A DNA stretch of 34,461 nucleotides from Alphaproteobacteria bacterium (GTDB taxonomy: Bacteria > Pseudomonadota > Alphaproteobacteria > ATCC43930 > CGMCC-115725): contig JAGWIH010000002.1 in the NCBI GenBank assembly GCA_028866355.1, forward strand, positions 1 through 34,461, in the 5' to 3' direction. Position numbers and translations under genes: made by a program. Positions 9,191-16,678 of the stretch are shown here, one piece after another. The notes under the pieces are model-generated. The model made no database searches. It was not told the origin of the DNA and saw only the letters and a list, made by a program, of their open reading frames with translations. Position 1 is the first letter of the stretch, and the number at the start of each line of letters is the position of its first letter.

Positions 9191-10720
9191 TCAATTGAGC
9201 TCGAAGCCGACCTGGCCCATCGGCATCGCGGCTTTGCGGCCGTCGGGCAGGGTGGTCATGCTGGCGGCGGGTGGCGCCGGGATGCTCGGCGGCTGCGTTT
9301 GCGGGCCATTCATCTGGCCGTTCAGGATCATGTCGGCGTCGGTTGGCGTCGTCAGCCCATCGTTGGGTATTGCCATCGGGCCGTTGACCGGCTTGACGAG
9401 ATAAGGCGTCACCAAGATCACCAACTCGCTTTCGTTGCGCTGGAACGCCTCGGACCGGAACAACTGACCGAGAACCGGGATGTCGCCGAGCCACGGGAAC
9501 TTGTTAAGGTTCTGCGTCATGTTGTTCTGGATCAGGCCGCCGATCGCGAAGGTCTGGCCGCTGCCCAGCTCGACCGTCGTCTCGGCGCGCCGCGTCGACA
9601 GGCCAGGCACCGACACGCCGGCGACCGTGATCGCCGTCGAGTTGTCGATTTGGCTAACCTCGGGCTCGACGTGCAGACTGATCCGGCCGCTGTTCAAGAT
9701 CGTGGCGATGAACGACAGGCTGACGCCGAATTTCTTGTAGTCGATGGTGACGACGGCGCTGCCGCCGGTACCGGATTGCGGCACGGGTACCGGAAATTCG
9801 CCGCCGGCGAGGAAGCTCGCCTTTTGGCCTGACACCGCGGTCAGGTTAGGTTCGGCCAGGATGGTGACCAAACCTTGATCCTCGAGCGCCGAAATCAAGC
9901 CGTTGATGCTATGGCTGCCGAACCGGGCGCCGCCGAAAATGTTGCCGACCGTTTGGCCACCCTGGAGCGACGTCGCCTGCGTGTTGAAGCCGTTCACCGT
10001 GCTTCCGGGCAGCGCCGGCACGATCTTCGTCACCGTGGAATTGGCGATAACACTGGTTCCGGCGGTCACCAGGCCGAAGGCCACGGAACCATTGTTGCTG
10101 ATGTTTTGCCAATCGATGCCGAACTGCTTTTCGATGCTGCGCGACACCTCGGCGACGCGCACATGCAGGTTCACCTGATTGGGCGCGATCAACTGCATCT
10201 TGTTGACCAGCTGCTTCGGATCGGGAACGTAGCGCGCCGCGATCTGCTGGATGTCGGCGCCTTGCGACGGTGAGGTGATGTCGCCTTGGAGCACAATCGA
10301 ATTGTCCACCGGTCGGGCTTCGACTTTGGTGCCAGGCACCAGTTGATCGAGGGCGCGTTGCAGGTCGGCGGCGTCGGCATGCACGACGACCGGGCTGTTG
10401 ATCAGGACGTTGTCTTCTTTATCAAGCGCGAACAACGTGGTCGTGCCGGCGGCCTTGCCGACGAGATAGATGATGGTCGGCGATTTGACCTGGATGTCGG
10501 CGACGGTGGGATCGGCGACGAAGATGTTCCCCGCCGGCCGGTCAAGACGAAGGATGACGCCCTTGCCGCTGGCGAGCGAGATCACCTGTCCGTTCGGCGC
10601 GATGATCTGCGGTCCGGCAAAGGCCACAGCCGGCGCCAGCGTCAAGCTGAGCGACATCACAAACGCGAGTGCCTGGATGGCGCGCACGATGAATCGGTTA
10701 TGGCTACGACGCACGATCAT
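9191..10720 (-). CDS. cpaC: Tad/Flp pilus outer-membrane secretin CpaC (RcpA)
   Basis: This 509-residue protein has a signal peptide (first 35 residues, ending VAFAG) followed by the N-terminal domain of pilus secretins, which includes the stretch VISLASGKGVILRLDRPA. A BON-like segment lies near 110-165. The C-terminal secretin domain (about 260-455) contains AEPNLTAVSGQKASFLAGGE and ends in VPVLGQLFRSEAF and LVILVTPYLV. It forms the multimeric outer-membrane channel for the Flp pilus. The ATG overlaps the cpaB stop by 4 bases. Confidence 0.93.
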   Translation of the reverse strand: MIVRRSHNRFIVRAIQALAFVMSLSLTLAPAVAFAGPQIIAPNGQVISLASGKGVILRLDRPAGNIFVADPTVADIQVKSPTIIYLVGKAAGTTTLFALDKEDNVLINSPVVVHADAADLQRALDQLVPGTKVEARPVDNSIVLQGDITSPSQGADIQQIAARYVPDPKQLVNKMQLIAPNQVNLHVRVAEVSRSIEKQFGIDWQNISNNGSVAFGLVTAGTSVIANSTVTKIVPALPGSTVNGFNTQATSLQGGQTVGNIFGGARFGSHSINGLISALEDQGLVTILAEPNLTAVSGQKASFLAGGEFPVPVPQSGTGGSAVVTIDYKKFGVSLSFIATILNSGRISLHVEPEVSQIDNSTAITVAGVSVPGLSTRRAETTVELGSGQTFAIGGLIQNNMTQNLNKFPWLGDIPVLGQLFRSEAFQRNESELVILVTPYLVKPVNGPMAIPNDGLTTPTDADMILNGQMNGPQTQPPSIPAPPAASMTTLPDGRKAAMPMGQVGFELN

Positions 10721-11709
10721 TTGCCCACCGTCCGTCCGGCCGCGCCGATGGCCTTCGCGGTCGCGGCGCCGGCAGCGCCGATTGCCGTGCTCGGCGGCGC
10801 AGATGCCGGCGGCGCAGACGCTGTCTCAACGGCGCGGCCGCCACTGAATTCAATCGACGATTTCGTCGTGCCGCGAATCACATCGATCTCGTTGGACGAG
10901 CCCGACGAGCTCACGGCCTGATGATGGGCGAACGGGATCTGGACCGCGTCGGTGTCCCAGGTGAGAGTCGGTTGATGCGGCTCCGCGTCGTTTTCGGCGG
11001 TGCCGACGCTGCGCAACGTCATTGCCAGCTTGCCCATTTCGGGCAGCAACGTCACAACTTCGGCCTGTTTTGGCGTCACCTCGAGCGTGGCGGTGCGCGC
11101 CAGCGGCCCGTCGTGCGTCTGGTCGTTGATCTTCTGGTCGATGGCGAGCACGCGGATGTCCTGCAGCACGGTCTCGGACACGCGGCGCGGCTGGGAATTC
11201 TTATCGGTCGACGGCACGTCCATAGTCAGGATCAGATCGACGCGGTCGCCCGGCATCGCCAAGCCGGACAGGCCGGCGCCGCTGGTCAGCGGCACGGTGA
11301 TGGCGCGGTCGCCCGGCGTGACGATCGCCGCGAGGAATCCGCGGTCGCCCTTCTTGACGATGCGCAGATCAGTGATTGGTTCGCCCGTCGCGATGCCGGC
11401 CTTCGCCACCGAGCCGACGATCGCGTCGAGATTGACTGCGCCTTTGACCATGTAGGCCTTCGACAGGTCGTTATTCGGCCAGCTCTGCCAAGCGAGATCC
11501 TCGGTGCGGATGAAGTGGCCGGCGGGCAGTGCCTTGGCCGCGACCAGGATCATCTTGGGCGGCGGCGGGGCCGCCATTTGCGCCACCGGCGCGGCGGCCT
11601 CGGTGCGGACGTGCTCGACCCACGCGCGCACGACAAGCGCGGTGACCAGCGACAGCACCATGGCGGTCGCCAGCAGCAGCAATCGGCGGGGCGGCAGTGT
11701 TGCGAACAT
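10717..11709 (-). CDS. cpaB: Flp pilus assembly protein CpaB (RcpC)
   Basis: The ATG at 11709 is preferred: AGAGGA lies 11 bases upstream and the product begins with a normal basic and hydrophobic membrane anchor (MFATLPPRRLLLLATAMVL). The frame is open to an ATG at 11760, but that codon has no ribosome binding site. The 330-residue protein carries a SAF domain (about 55-120, LVAAKALPAGHFIRTEDL) and the RcpC/CpaB periplasmic domain (about 120-240, including MPGDRVDLILTMDVP). CpaB works in the periplasm with the CpaC secretin. It begins the cpaBCDEF-tadBC run, whose junctions are all short gaps or overlaps. Confidence 0.9.
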   Translation of the reverse strand: MFATLPPRRLLLLATAMVLSLVTALVVRAWVEHVRTEAAAPVAQMAAPPPPKMILVAAKALPAGHFIRTEDLAWQSWPNNDLSKAYMVKGAVNLDAIVGSVAKAGIATGEPITDLRIVKKGDRGFLAAIVTPGDRAITVPLTSGAGLSGLAMPGDRVDLILTMDVPSTDKNSQPRRVSETVLQDIRVLAIDQKINDQTHDGPLARTATLEVTPKQAEVVTLLPEMGKLAMTLRSVGTAENDAEPHQPTLTWDTDAVQIPFAHHQAVSSSGSSNEIDVIRGTTKSSIEFSGGRAVETASAPPASAPPSTAIGAAGAATAKAIGAAGRTVGK

Positions 11710-11876
11710 CGCGCGGTCGGTCCTCTCAACGTCCTTCCCGGCCGGTGCCATCCGGACCATTACGAATGGCCGTCGGCGGGCGGGTTTTAAGTGAATCGAT
11801 TGTGACGAACTCTGGTTAATACCCAGTGAAAACCGCGCGAAATCCGCGCCTTAGGCCAATCGGCATGATGACTGAC
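11710..11876. other. Gap between the TadD-like gene and cpaB
   Basis: These 167 bases separate two genes on the same strand. The sequence around 11785-11850 is richer in A and T than its surroundings and may hold a promoter for the cpaB operon, but no clear element or terminator stem was identified. Confidence 0.3.
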
Positions 11877-12839
11877 CTATTGAGCGGCGACGGCGTCGGG
11901 CGCCTTGTCAGCCGCGGCCTGGCTGGCCGGCCGGGCTGGTAGCGTCGCGAAATGGATGCCCATCAGGGCGGTGCGATCCGCGGCGTCGCCCCGATCGGCG
12001 GCGGCGCTGTGATAGGCGGCAAGCTCGCTGTCCAAGGCGGCGCGATCGGCGTCGCTGGTGACCACTTGCTGCGCTTTGTCCATATCGCCGTGCACGGCCT
12101 CGATGAAGGCGAGGTTACGGCGGTAGCGCGGCTCGGCGTTCGGCAGGGCGACGAGCGCCGTCAGGGTTTTAACGGCGCCGTCGTAATCGCCCGACAGGAA
12201 CTGGGCCATCGCCAAATTGTTGAGCAATCCCTTGTGCTCGGGCGCGATCGCGAGGCCGGCCCGGTAGTTCTTGATGGCGACGTCGTATTGGCCCATCGAG
12301 CTGTAGGCGACTCCCATCGCGCTGAACAGCGCGGGATCGTCCTTGCGGGTTTCGAGCGCGATGTTGAATTCGTCGATCGCCGCCTGCGGCGAGCCGCGCA
12401 CGAGCATCAATTCGCCCATGCGGAAAGCCGCTTCCGGGCCGTTCGGCTTGAGCACCTGGACCAGATGATAGGCTTCGTAAGCCTGGGTGTACTGGCCGAG
12501 CGCGATATCGACCTGACCCAACCGCAGTAACGGCGTCGTCGAATTCGGGTCGTCGCTGTGCGCCTGCCGATAGAAAGCCGCGGCCGCCGCGTTATCGCCC
12601 TTGGCGGCGGCTTCGTCGCCGCGCTCGAGCGCCGATTTCGATGCTTCCGCGTCCTTGTGCATGATTTCGGTTTGCGCCGCGGCCATTTTTTCCGCGGTTG
12701 CCGCTTCCTTGTCGCCGACGCTGGCGCATCCCGACAGCGCCAGGGCGCAAGCGGCCACCAGGACGAAAACCCACACGGCGTCACTACCACGCGTGATGCG
12801 CGTTGAGGCGGCGACGGCGGTCATCTTGGAACGCAACAC
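11877..12839 (-). CDS. TPR-repeat lipoprotein, TadD-like
   Basis: The protein of 320 residues starts at GTG 12839, supported by GAGGGG 6-7 bases upstream; the in-frame ATG at 12824 has no such site. A signal peptide ends in the lipobox LSGC (about residue 38). About five tetratricopeptide repeats follow (residues 75-250, such as LLRLGQVDIALGQYTQAYEA and NLAMAQFLSGDYDGAVKTL). TadD is the TPR lipoprotein of Tad systems and helps the secretin assemble at the outer membrane. Position, lipobox and repeats fit that role. The C-terminal 70 residues are Ala-rich and unlike the repeats. Confidence 0.8.
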   Translation of the reverse strand: MLRSKMTAVAASTRITRGSDAVWVFVLVAACALALSGCASVGDKEAATAEKMAAAQTEIMHKDAEASKSALERGDEAAAKGDNAAAAAFYRQAHSDDPNSTTPLLRLGQVDIALGQYTQAYEAYHLVQVLKPNGPEAAFRMGELMLVRGSPQAAIDEFNIALETRKDDPALFSAMGVAYSSMGQYDVAIKNYRAGLAIAPEHKGLLNNLAMAQFLSGDYDGAVKTLTALVALPNAEPRYRRNLAFIEAVHGDMDKAQQVVTSDADRAALDSELAAYHSAAADRGDAADRTALMGIHFATLPARPASQAAADKAPDAVAAQ

Positions 12840-13028
12840 GGCAATCCCCTCGCACGCTCACCAGAATGGTTAGCGGGAGTGTCGCGCTTCGTGGTTAAGT
12901 ATCAGTGAACTCAGCAATTTAACCGTGACGCCGGCAAACATGCCGACGCGACGCCGCGGCGGCGTCAACCCCACCGTCACTTCTGGCGTATTTGCGATAA
13001 AACCAATATGTATTTGATTCGATTTAAA

Positions 13029-13056
13029 TTGTGATCCAGTGCATTCGATATATATT
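13029..13056 (+). promoter_or_regulatory. Candidate promoter of the Flp pilin gene
   Basis: An AT-rich island (about 12995-13075) stands out in this GC-rich DNA. TTGTGA at 13029-13034 and TATATT at 13051-13056 are separated by 16 bases and would place transcription start near 13063, about 24 bases before the pilin ATG. Pilin genes are often expressed far more strongly than their assembly genes, which fits a separate strong promoter. Assignment is by eye only. Confidence 0.4.
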
Positions 13057-13086
13057 TGCCTAATCGTCTGTTAACGGGGTTCCGCC

Positions 13087-13254
13087 ATGACCGCTTTCCT
13101 CCGCCGCCTGGCCGCCGACGAATCCGGCGTCACTGCAGTCGAGTACAGCTTGATCTGCGCACTGATGGGGCTGGTCCTGGTCACGAGTCTGCGCGACGTC
13201 GGCACGGCGCTCAACGCCACGTTCACGACGGTCTCGAACGCGCTCGGCCGCTAG
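13087..13254 (+). CDS. Flp/Fap type pilin (major pilin prepilin)
   Basis: A short gene encodes 55 residues, MTAFLRRLAADESG followed by VTAVEYSLICALMGL. The basic leader, the Gly before the cleavage point, the Glu-Tyr pair at mature positions 5-6 and the following hydrophobic helix are the signature of Flp prepilins. A prepilin peptidase would cut after Gly14. ACGGGG lies about 8 bases upstream of the ATG. It is transcribed divergently from the TadD-like gene and the cpa operon, which builds the pilus from this subunit. It is a confident call despite its size. Confidence 0.92.
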   Translation: MTAFLRRLAADESGVTAVEYSLICALMGLVLVTSLRDVGTALNATFTTVSNALGR

Positions 13255-13300
13255 GCGCGACGCAACCCCCATCGTCGCCGACGACATCGACGCGCATCAC

Positions 13301-13314
13301 GCCGCCGCGGCGGC
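13301..13314. repeat. Perfect GC palindrome between convergent genes
   Basis: GCCGCCGCGGCGGC is a perfect 14-base palindrome lying between the pilin gene and the convergent isomerase gene. It may act as a weak bidirectional transcription stop, but it has no loop and no T-run, so this is uncertain. Confidence 0.25.
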
Positions 13315-13350
13315 CCACACCTCAACGCTTTGATTTCAATCCGCTGAACG

Positions 13351-13920
13351 TCAGCGCGCGATGCGTGCTTCGATCTCGGCGCAGAGATAATGATAAAGGC
13401 AGATGTGCACCTGCTGGATGAACGGCGTGTCGGTCGCCGGCACCGCCAGCAGGATATCGGCTTTCGGCGCGAGCTTGCCGCCGCCTGCACCCGTCAGCGC
13501 GATCACCGTCATCCCTTTTTGCCGCGCCGTCTCCGCCGCGGCGATCACGTTCTTCGAATTGCCGCTGGTCGACAGCGCCAGCAGAACGCCACCGGTCTCG
13601 CCAAACGCTTCGACCTGGCGGGCGAATGCGCTGTCGTAGCTGTAGTCGTTGCTCCAAGCGGTGACGACGGCGGGATCCGCCACCAGCGCCATCGCCTTGA
13701 GCGCGCGGCGCTCCTTCTTGTAGCGGCCGACCAACTCGCCGGCGATGTGCATCGCATCGGCGGCGGACCCACCATTGCCGCAAATCAGCAGTGGCTTCTG
13801 GGATGCCAGCGCCGTGTGCATGACGTCGATCGCCCGCACGACTTGGGCCTCGTCGATGGCGGCCGCAGCCGTGGCCAGAACGTCGCGCGATGCGTCGAGA
13901 TAAGACCTGATTCCGCCCAT
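13351..13920 (-). CDS. gmhA: Phosphoheptose isomerase (D-sedoheptulose-7-phosphate isomerase)
   Basis: The 189-residue SIS-domain protein aligns end to end with GmhA, which converts sedoheptulose 7-phosphate to D-glycero-D-manno-heptose 7-phosphate for lipopolysaccharide heptose. Key segments are LLICGNGGSAADAMHIAGEL, LVGRYKKER, LALSTSGNSKNVI and the C-terminal FIQQVHICLYHYLC. The ATG at 13920 is preferred: GGGG precedes it by a few bases and the length matches the family. An in-frame ATG at 13956 is possible, and the frame stays open to 14808 only through the opposite-strand fusion gene. Other heptose genes are not nearby. Confidence 0.88.
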   Translation of the reverse strand: MGGIRSYLDASRDVLATAAAAIDEAQVVRAIDVMHTALASQKPLLICGNGGSAADAMHIAGELVGRYKKERRALKAMALVADPAVVTAWSNDYSYDSAFARQVEAFGETGGVLLALSTSGNSKNVIAAAETARQKGMTVIALTGAGGGKLAPKADILLAVPATDTPFIQQVHICLYHYLCAEIEARIAR

Positions 13921-14094
13921 GATCCCCGGCCGCGTATATGGCACGGCCAAGCGCATGCATAAAGCGCCCATTTGCCGCGCGTCGGCGCCAGTGCAGCATT
14001 GCGGCCGGTGCGCTTCAGGGCTTTCGCCGAACCGGGCTACCATAAGGCTAATCCGAACGGAGCGGGTTCGGTTCGGCCCAGGGGAGACCACACG

Positions 14095-15930
14095 ATGACG
14101 CAATGGGTTCGGTTCGAGCGCGACCGCCGCGTCGGTTTCGGCACGCTCGACGGCGACACGATCGCGGTTCACGGCGGCGACATGTTCGCCGGCGCCAAGC
14201 CGACCGGCGAAACCGTCAAGCGCAGCGCGGTCAAGCTGCTGGCGCCGTGCGAGCCATCGAAGATGGTTTGCCTGTGGAACAACTTCCATCAGCTTGCCGC
14301 CAAGAACAATTTCGCGACGCCGCCCGATCCGCTTTATTTCCTCAAAGCCAACAACGCATTTTGCGGTCCGGACACGCCCATTGAACGTCCGAAATCGTAT
14401 TCCGGCCGGATCGTCTATGAGGGCGAGCTCGGCGTCGTCATCGGCAAGAAATGCTCGATGGTCAGCGAGGCCGAAGCGCCCAGTTATATTTTCGGCTACA
14501 CCTGCGTCAACGACGTCACCGCCGTCGATCTGTTGAAGAAGGATCCTTCCTTCGACCAATGGGTCCGCGCCAAGAGCTTCGACACCTTCGGGCCTTTTGG
14601 TCCGGTGATTACGACGGGCGTCGATCCGATGAAGCTCAGCATCCGCACCATCCTCAACAACAAGGAAGTGCAGAATTATCCGGTCGCCGACATGTTCTTT
14701 CCGCCGGCGAAACTCGTCGCGGCCGTGTCGCGCGACATGACGCTGATGCCGGGCGACATCATTTCCTGCGGCACATCGCTCGGCGCCGGCGTGATGCCCG
14801 AAGCGCACAACATCATCGATGTGGTGATCGACGGCGTCGGCAGCTTGCGCAATCCGTTCGATCAGATCGTGCCGAGCCCCTATCTACTCAAAGAGGCGCC
14901 CAAGCCGATGCGCATTTGCGTCGTCGGCGCCGGCGCCATCGGCGGCCTGATCGCCGCCAAGCTCGCGCTCGCCGGCAATCATGTCACGGTCGTCGATATC
15001 GGCGTCCATCTGGCGGCCATCAAGGCGAACGGCATCAAGCTCGAATGGGAAAACGGCAAGACCGAGATCGCCAAGGTCAAAGCGGTCGACAAAATTGCCG
15101 ACGCCGGCAGGCAGGAGCTCGTCATCCTCGCTGTCAAGGCGCATCACCTCGAAGAAGCCGTTCGGGACATCGATCCCATGCTCGATGCCGACACGGTCAT
15201 CCTGACCGTGCAGAACGGCCTGCCGTGGTGGTACTTCCAGCGTCTCGGCGGCAAATACGATGGCCGCAAGCTCGACAGCCTCGATCCGACCGGCGTGCTG
15301 ACGAAGAAGATCGATCCCAATCGATTGGTCGGCTGCGTGGTCTATCCGGCGGCGGCGGTGACGGCGCCAGGCGTCGTCCATCACGTCGAAGGCGACCGTT
15401 TTCCAGTCGGCGAGCTCGACGGCAAGGACACCGAACGCGTCAAGCGGCTGCACGACGTGCTCACCAAGGCCGGTCTCAAGTCGCGCGTGCTCAAGGACAT
15501 CCGCGCCGAAATCTGGCTCAAGGCGTGGGGCAATCTGTCGTTCAATCCGATCAGCGCGCTGACGCATGCGACGCTGGTCGATATCTGCCGCTTCCCGGAA
15601 ACGCGCCACTTGGCGGCGAAGATGATGGAAGAGGCCGAGATCATCGCTAAAAAGCTCGGCGTCACCTTCCGGGTCTCGATCGAGAAGCGCATCGCCGGCG
15701 CCGAAAGCGTCGGCGCGCACAAGACCTCGATGCTGCAGGACGTTGAAGCCGGCCGCGCGCTCGAGACCGAGGCATTGATCGGCTCGATCCTCGAGATGGC
15801 GCGCATGACCGAAACGCCGACGCCGGCGATCGAATCGGTCTACGCCCTGGTCAAGCTGTTGAACAAGGTGATGGTGACCGAAGGCGTCGCGGTCGTCGAA
15901 AAGCCGGCGGCGAGCACCAAGGCGGCTTGA
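14095..15930 (+). CDS. Fusion of fumarylacetoacetate-hydrolase-family domain and ketopantoate-reductase-like domain
   Basis: One uninterrupted frame of 611 residues starts at ATG 14095, with GGGGAGA about 8 bases upstream. Residues 1 to about 265 are a fumarylacetoacetate hydrolase (FAH) family domain with the metal-binding YEGELGVVIGKK and GDIISCGTSLGAG segments. From residue 272 a second complete protein begins (MRICVVGAGAIGG, a Rossmann nucleotide-binding loop). It has the ApbA/PanE (2-dehydropantoate 2-reductase) fold, including LKAWGNLSFNPISALT. Both halves are usually separate enzymes. The join (about 262-271) has no stop codon. An internal ATG at 14908 has GAGG about 12 bases upstream and could yield the reductase alone. 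The substrate is unknown; linked steps on a 2-keto acid are plausible. Confidence 0.85.
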   Translation: MTQWVRFERDRRVGFGTLDGDTIAVHGGDMFAGAKPTGETVKRSAVKLLAPCEPSKMVCLWNNFHQLAAKNNFATPPDPLYFLKANNAFCGPDTPIERPKSYSGRIVYEGELGVVIGKKCSMVSEAEAPSYIFGYTCVNDVTAVDLLKKDPSFDQWVRAKSFDTFGPFGPVITTGVDPMKLSIRTILNNKEVQNYPVADMFFPPAKLVAAVSRDMTLMPGDIISCGTSLGAGVMPEAHNIIDVVIDGVGSLRNPFDQIVPSPYLLKEAPKPMRICVVGAGAIGGLIAAKLALAGNHVTVVDIGVHLAAIKANGIKLEWENGKTEIAKVKAVDKIADAGRQELVILAVKAHHLEEAVRDIDPMLDADTVILTVQNGLPWWYFQRLGGKYDGRKLDSLDPTGVLTKKIDPNRLVGCVVYPAAAVTAPGVVHHVEGDRFPVGELDGKDTERVKRLHDVLTKAGLKSRVLKDIRAEIWLKAWGNLSFNPISALTHATLVDICRFPETRHLAAKMMEEAEIIAKKLGVTFRVSIEKRIAGAESVGAHKTSMLQDVEAGRALETEALIGSILEMARMTETPTPAIESVYALVKLLNKVMVTEGVAVVEKPAASTKAA

Positions 15931-15945
15931 GCCGCGTCGCCGGAT

Positions 15946-16608
15946 TCACTCGGCGGCGGTCGAGCTCGGCGGTTTGGCCGGGCCGGCGGCCCAGTAATCG
16001 GGCCGGGCCTTGGTGGTCGCGAGGCGTTGCGCGGTCTCGAAGCCGGGCGCCATCGACGCATCGGTGCCGGACAGAACCTGATGATGCTCGATGTTGAGAA
16101 GCCTGAGCCAGCTTTGCTGTCCCAGCGTCAGCCCGATCATGCAGCCGAGTTCGACGAGCTCCGCTTCGGTGTAATGCCGATTGAGCCGCTCCCAGAACGC
16201 GTCGTCGGTCTGCAAGTGCCAGACGATCGCTTCGGCATAAGCGAGCGCGGCTTTCTGCCGGTCATCGTAGTTCTTCGACGACTCGAAGTTCAGCAAATCC
16301 TTCACGTGGTCTTCGATCACGGCGCCCGACTGCGCCGCCTTCACCGAACGCTGGTTGCCGCAATATTCGCACTGCACCGAGCGCGATACGTAAAGCCGGC
16401 ATAGCTCCTTGATCGGATGTTCCAGCACGCCGTTGCGGAAGATGTCGCGCCATGAATTGGCGAAAAACCAGAAACACGCCGGCACGTGCGCCCGCACCGC
16501 CGAGCTCTCGGGCCGCGGCGTGCCTTCCCGCTGGCACCGCTCCATCTCGGCGCGCATCGCCGCATCCATCCGGTCCAATGCCACGTAACTAATCCGCTGC
16601 TTTGCCAT
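15946..16608 (-). CDS. Carboxymuconolactone decarboxylase/AhpD-family protein
   Basis: The 220-residue protein starts at ATG 16608, with AAGGAA 7-8 bases upstream. The core (about 60-170) is all-helical and carries CEYCGNQR at 80-87, the site of the AhpD CxxC motif. In peroxidase-type members a His follows four residues after the second Cys; here that position is Arg87, so AhpD-like peroxidase chemistry is doubtful. The helix DDRQKAALAYAEAIV is typical of the family. It is convergent with the FAH/reductase fusion and lies downstream of the GMC oxidoreductase on the same strand. Its role is unknown. Confidence 0.75.
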   Translation of the reverse strand: MAKQRISYVALDRMDAAMRAEMERCQREGTPRPESSAVRAHVPACFWFFANSWRDIFRNGVLEHPIKELCRLYVSRSVQCEYCGNQRSVKAAQSGAVIEDHVKDLLNFESSKNYDDRQKAALAYAEAIVWHLQTDDAFWERLNRHYTEAELVELGCMIGLTLGQQSWLRLLNIEHHQVLSGTDASMAPGFETAQRLATTKARPDYWAAGPAKPPSSTAAE

Positions 16609-16678
16609 CCGAGATTCCTTCGCAAGCCATTGACGGCCACCCGCCAACGTTTGTACCCGCGCGGAGCCAAGTCAAGCG

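Noticed and set aside
9886..9899. ATCAAGCCGTTGAT inside cpaC, resembling an FNR site.
   Set aside because: The half-sites are in the wrong order (ATCAA-N4-TTGAT) and it lies in the middle of a coding region.
13921..14808. N-terminal extension of the GmhA frame to 485 codons.
   Set aside because: The extension lies opposite the FAH-family domain, and GmhA proteins are about 190 residues long, matching the start at 13920.
16387..16392. A further TACGTA copy.
   Set aside because: It lies inside the CMD-family gene, away from any promoter.
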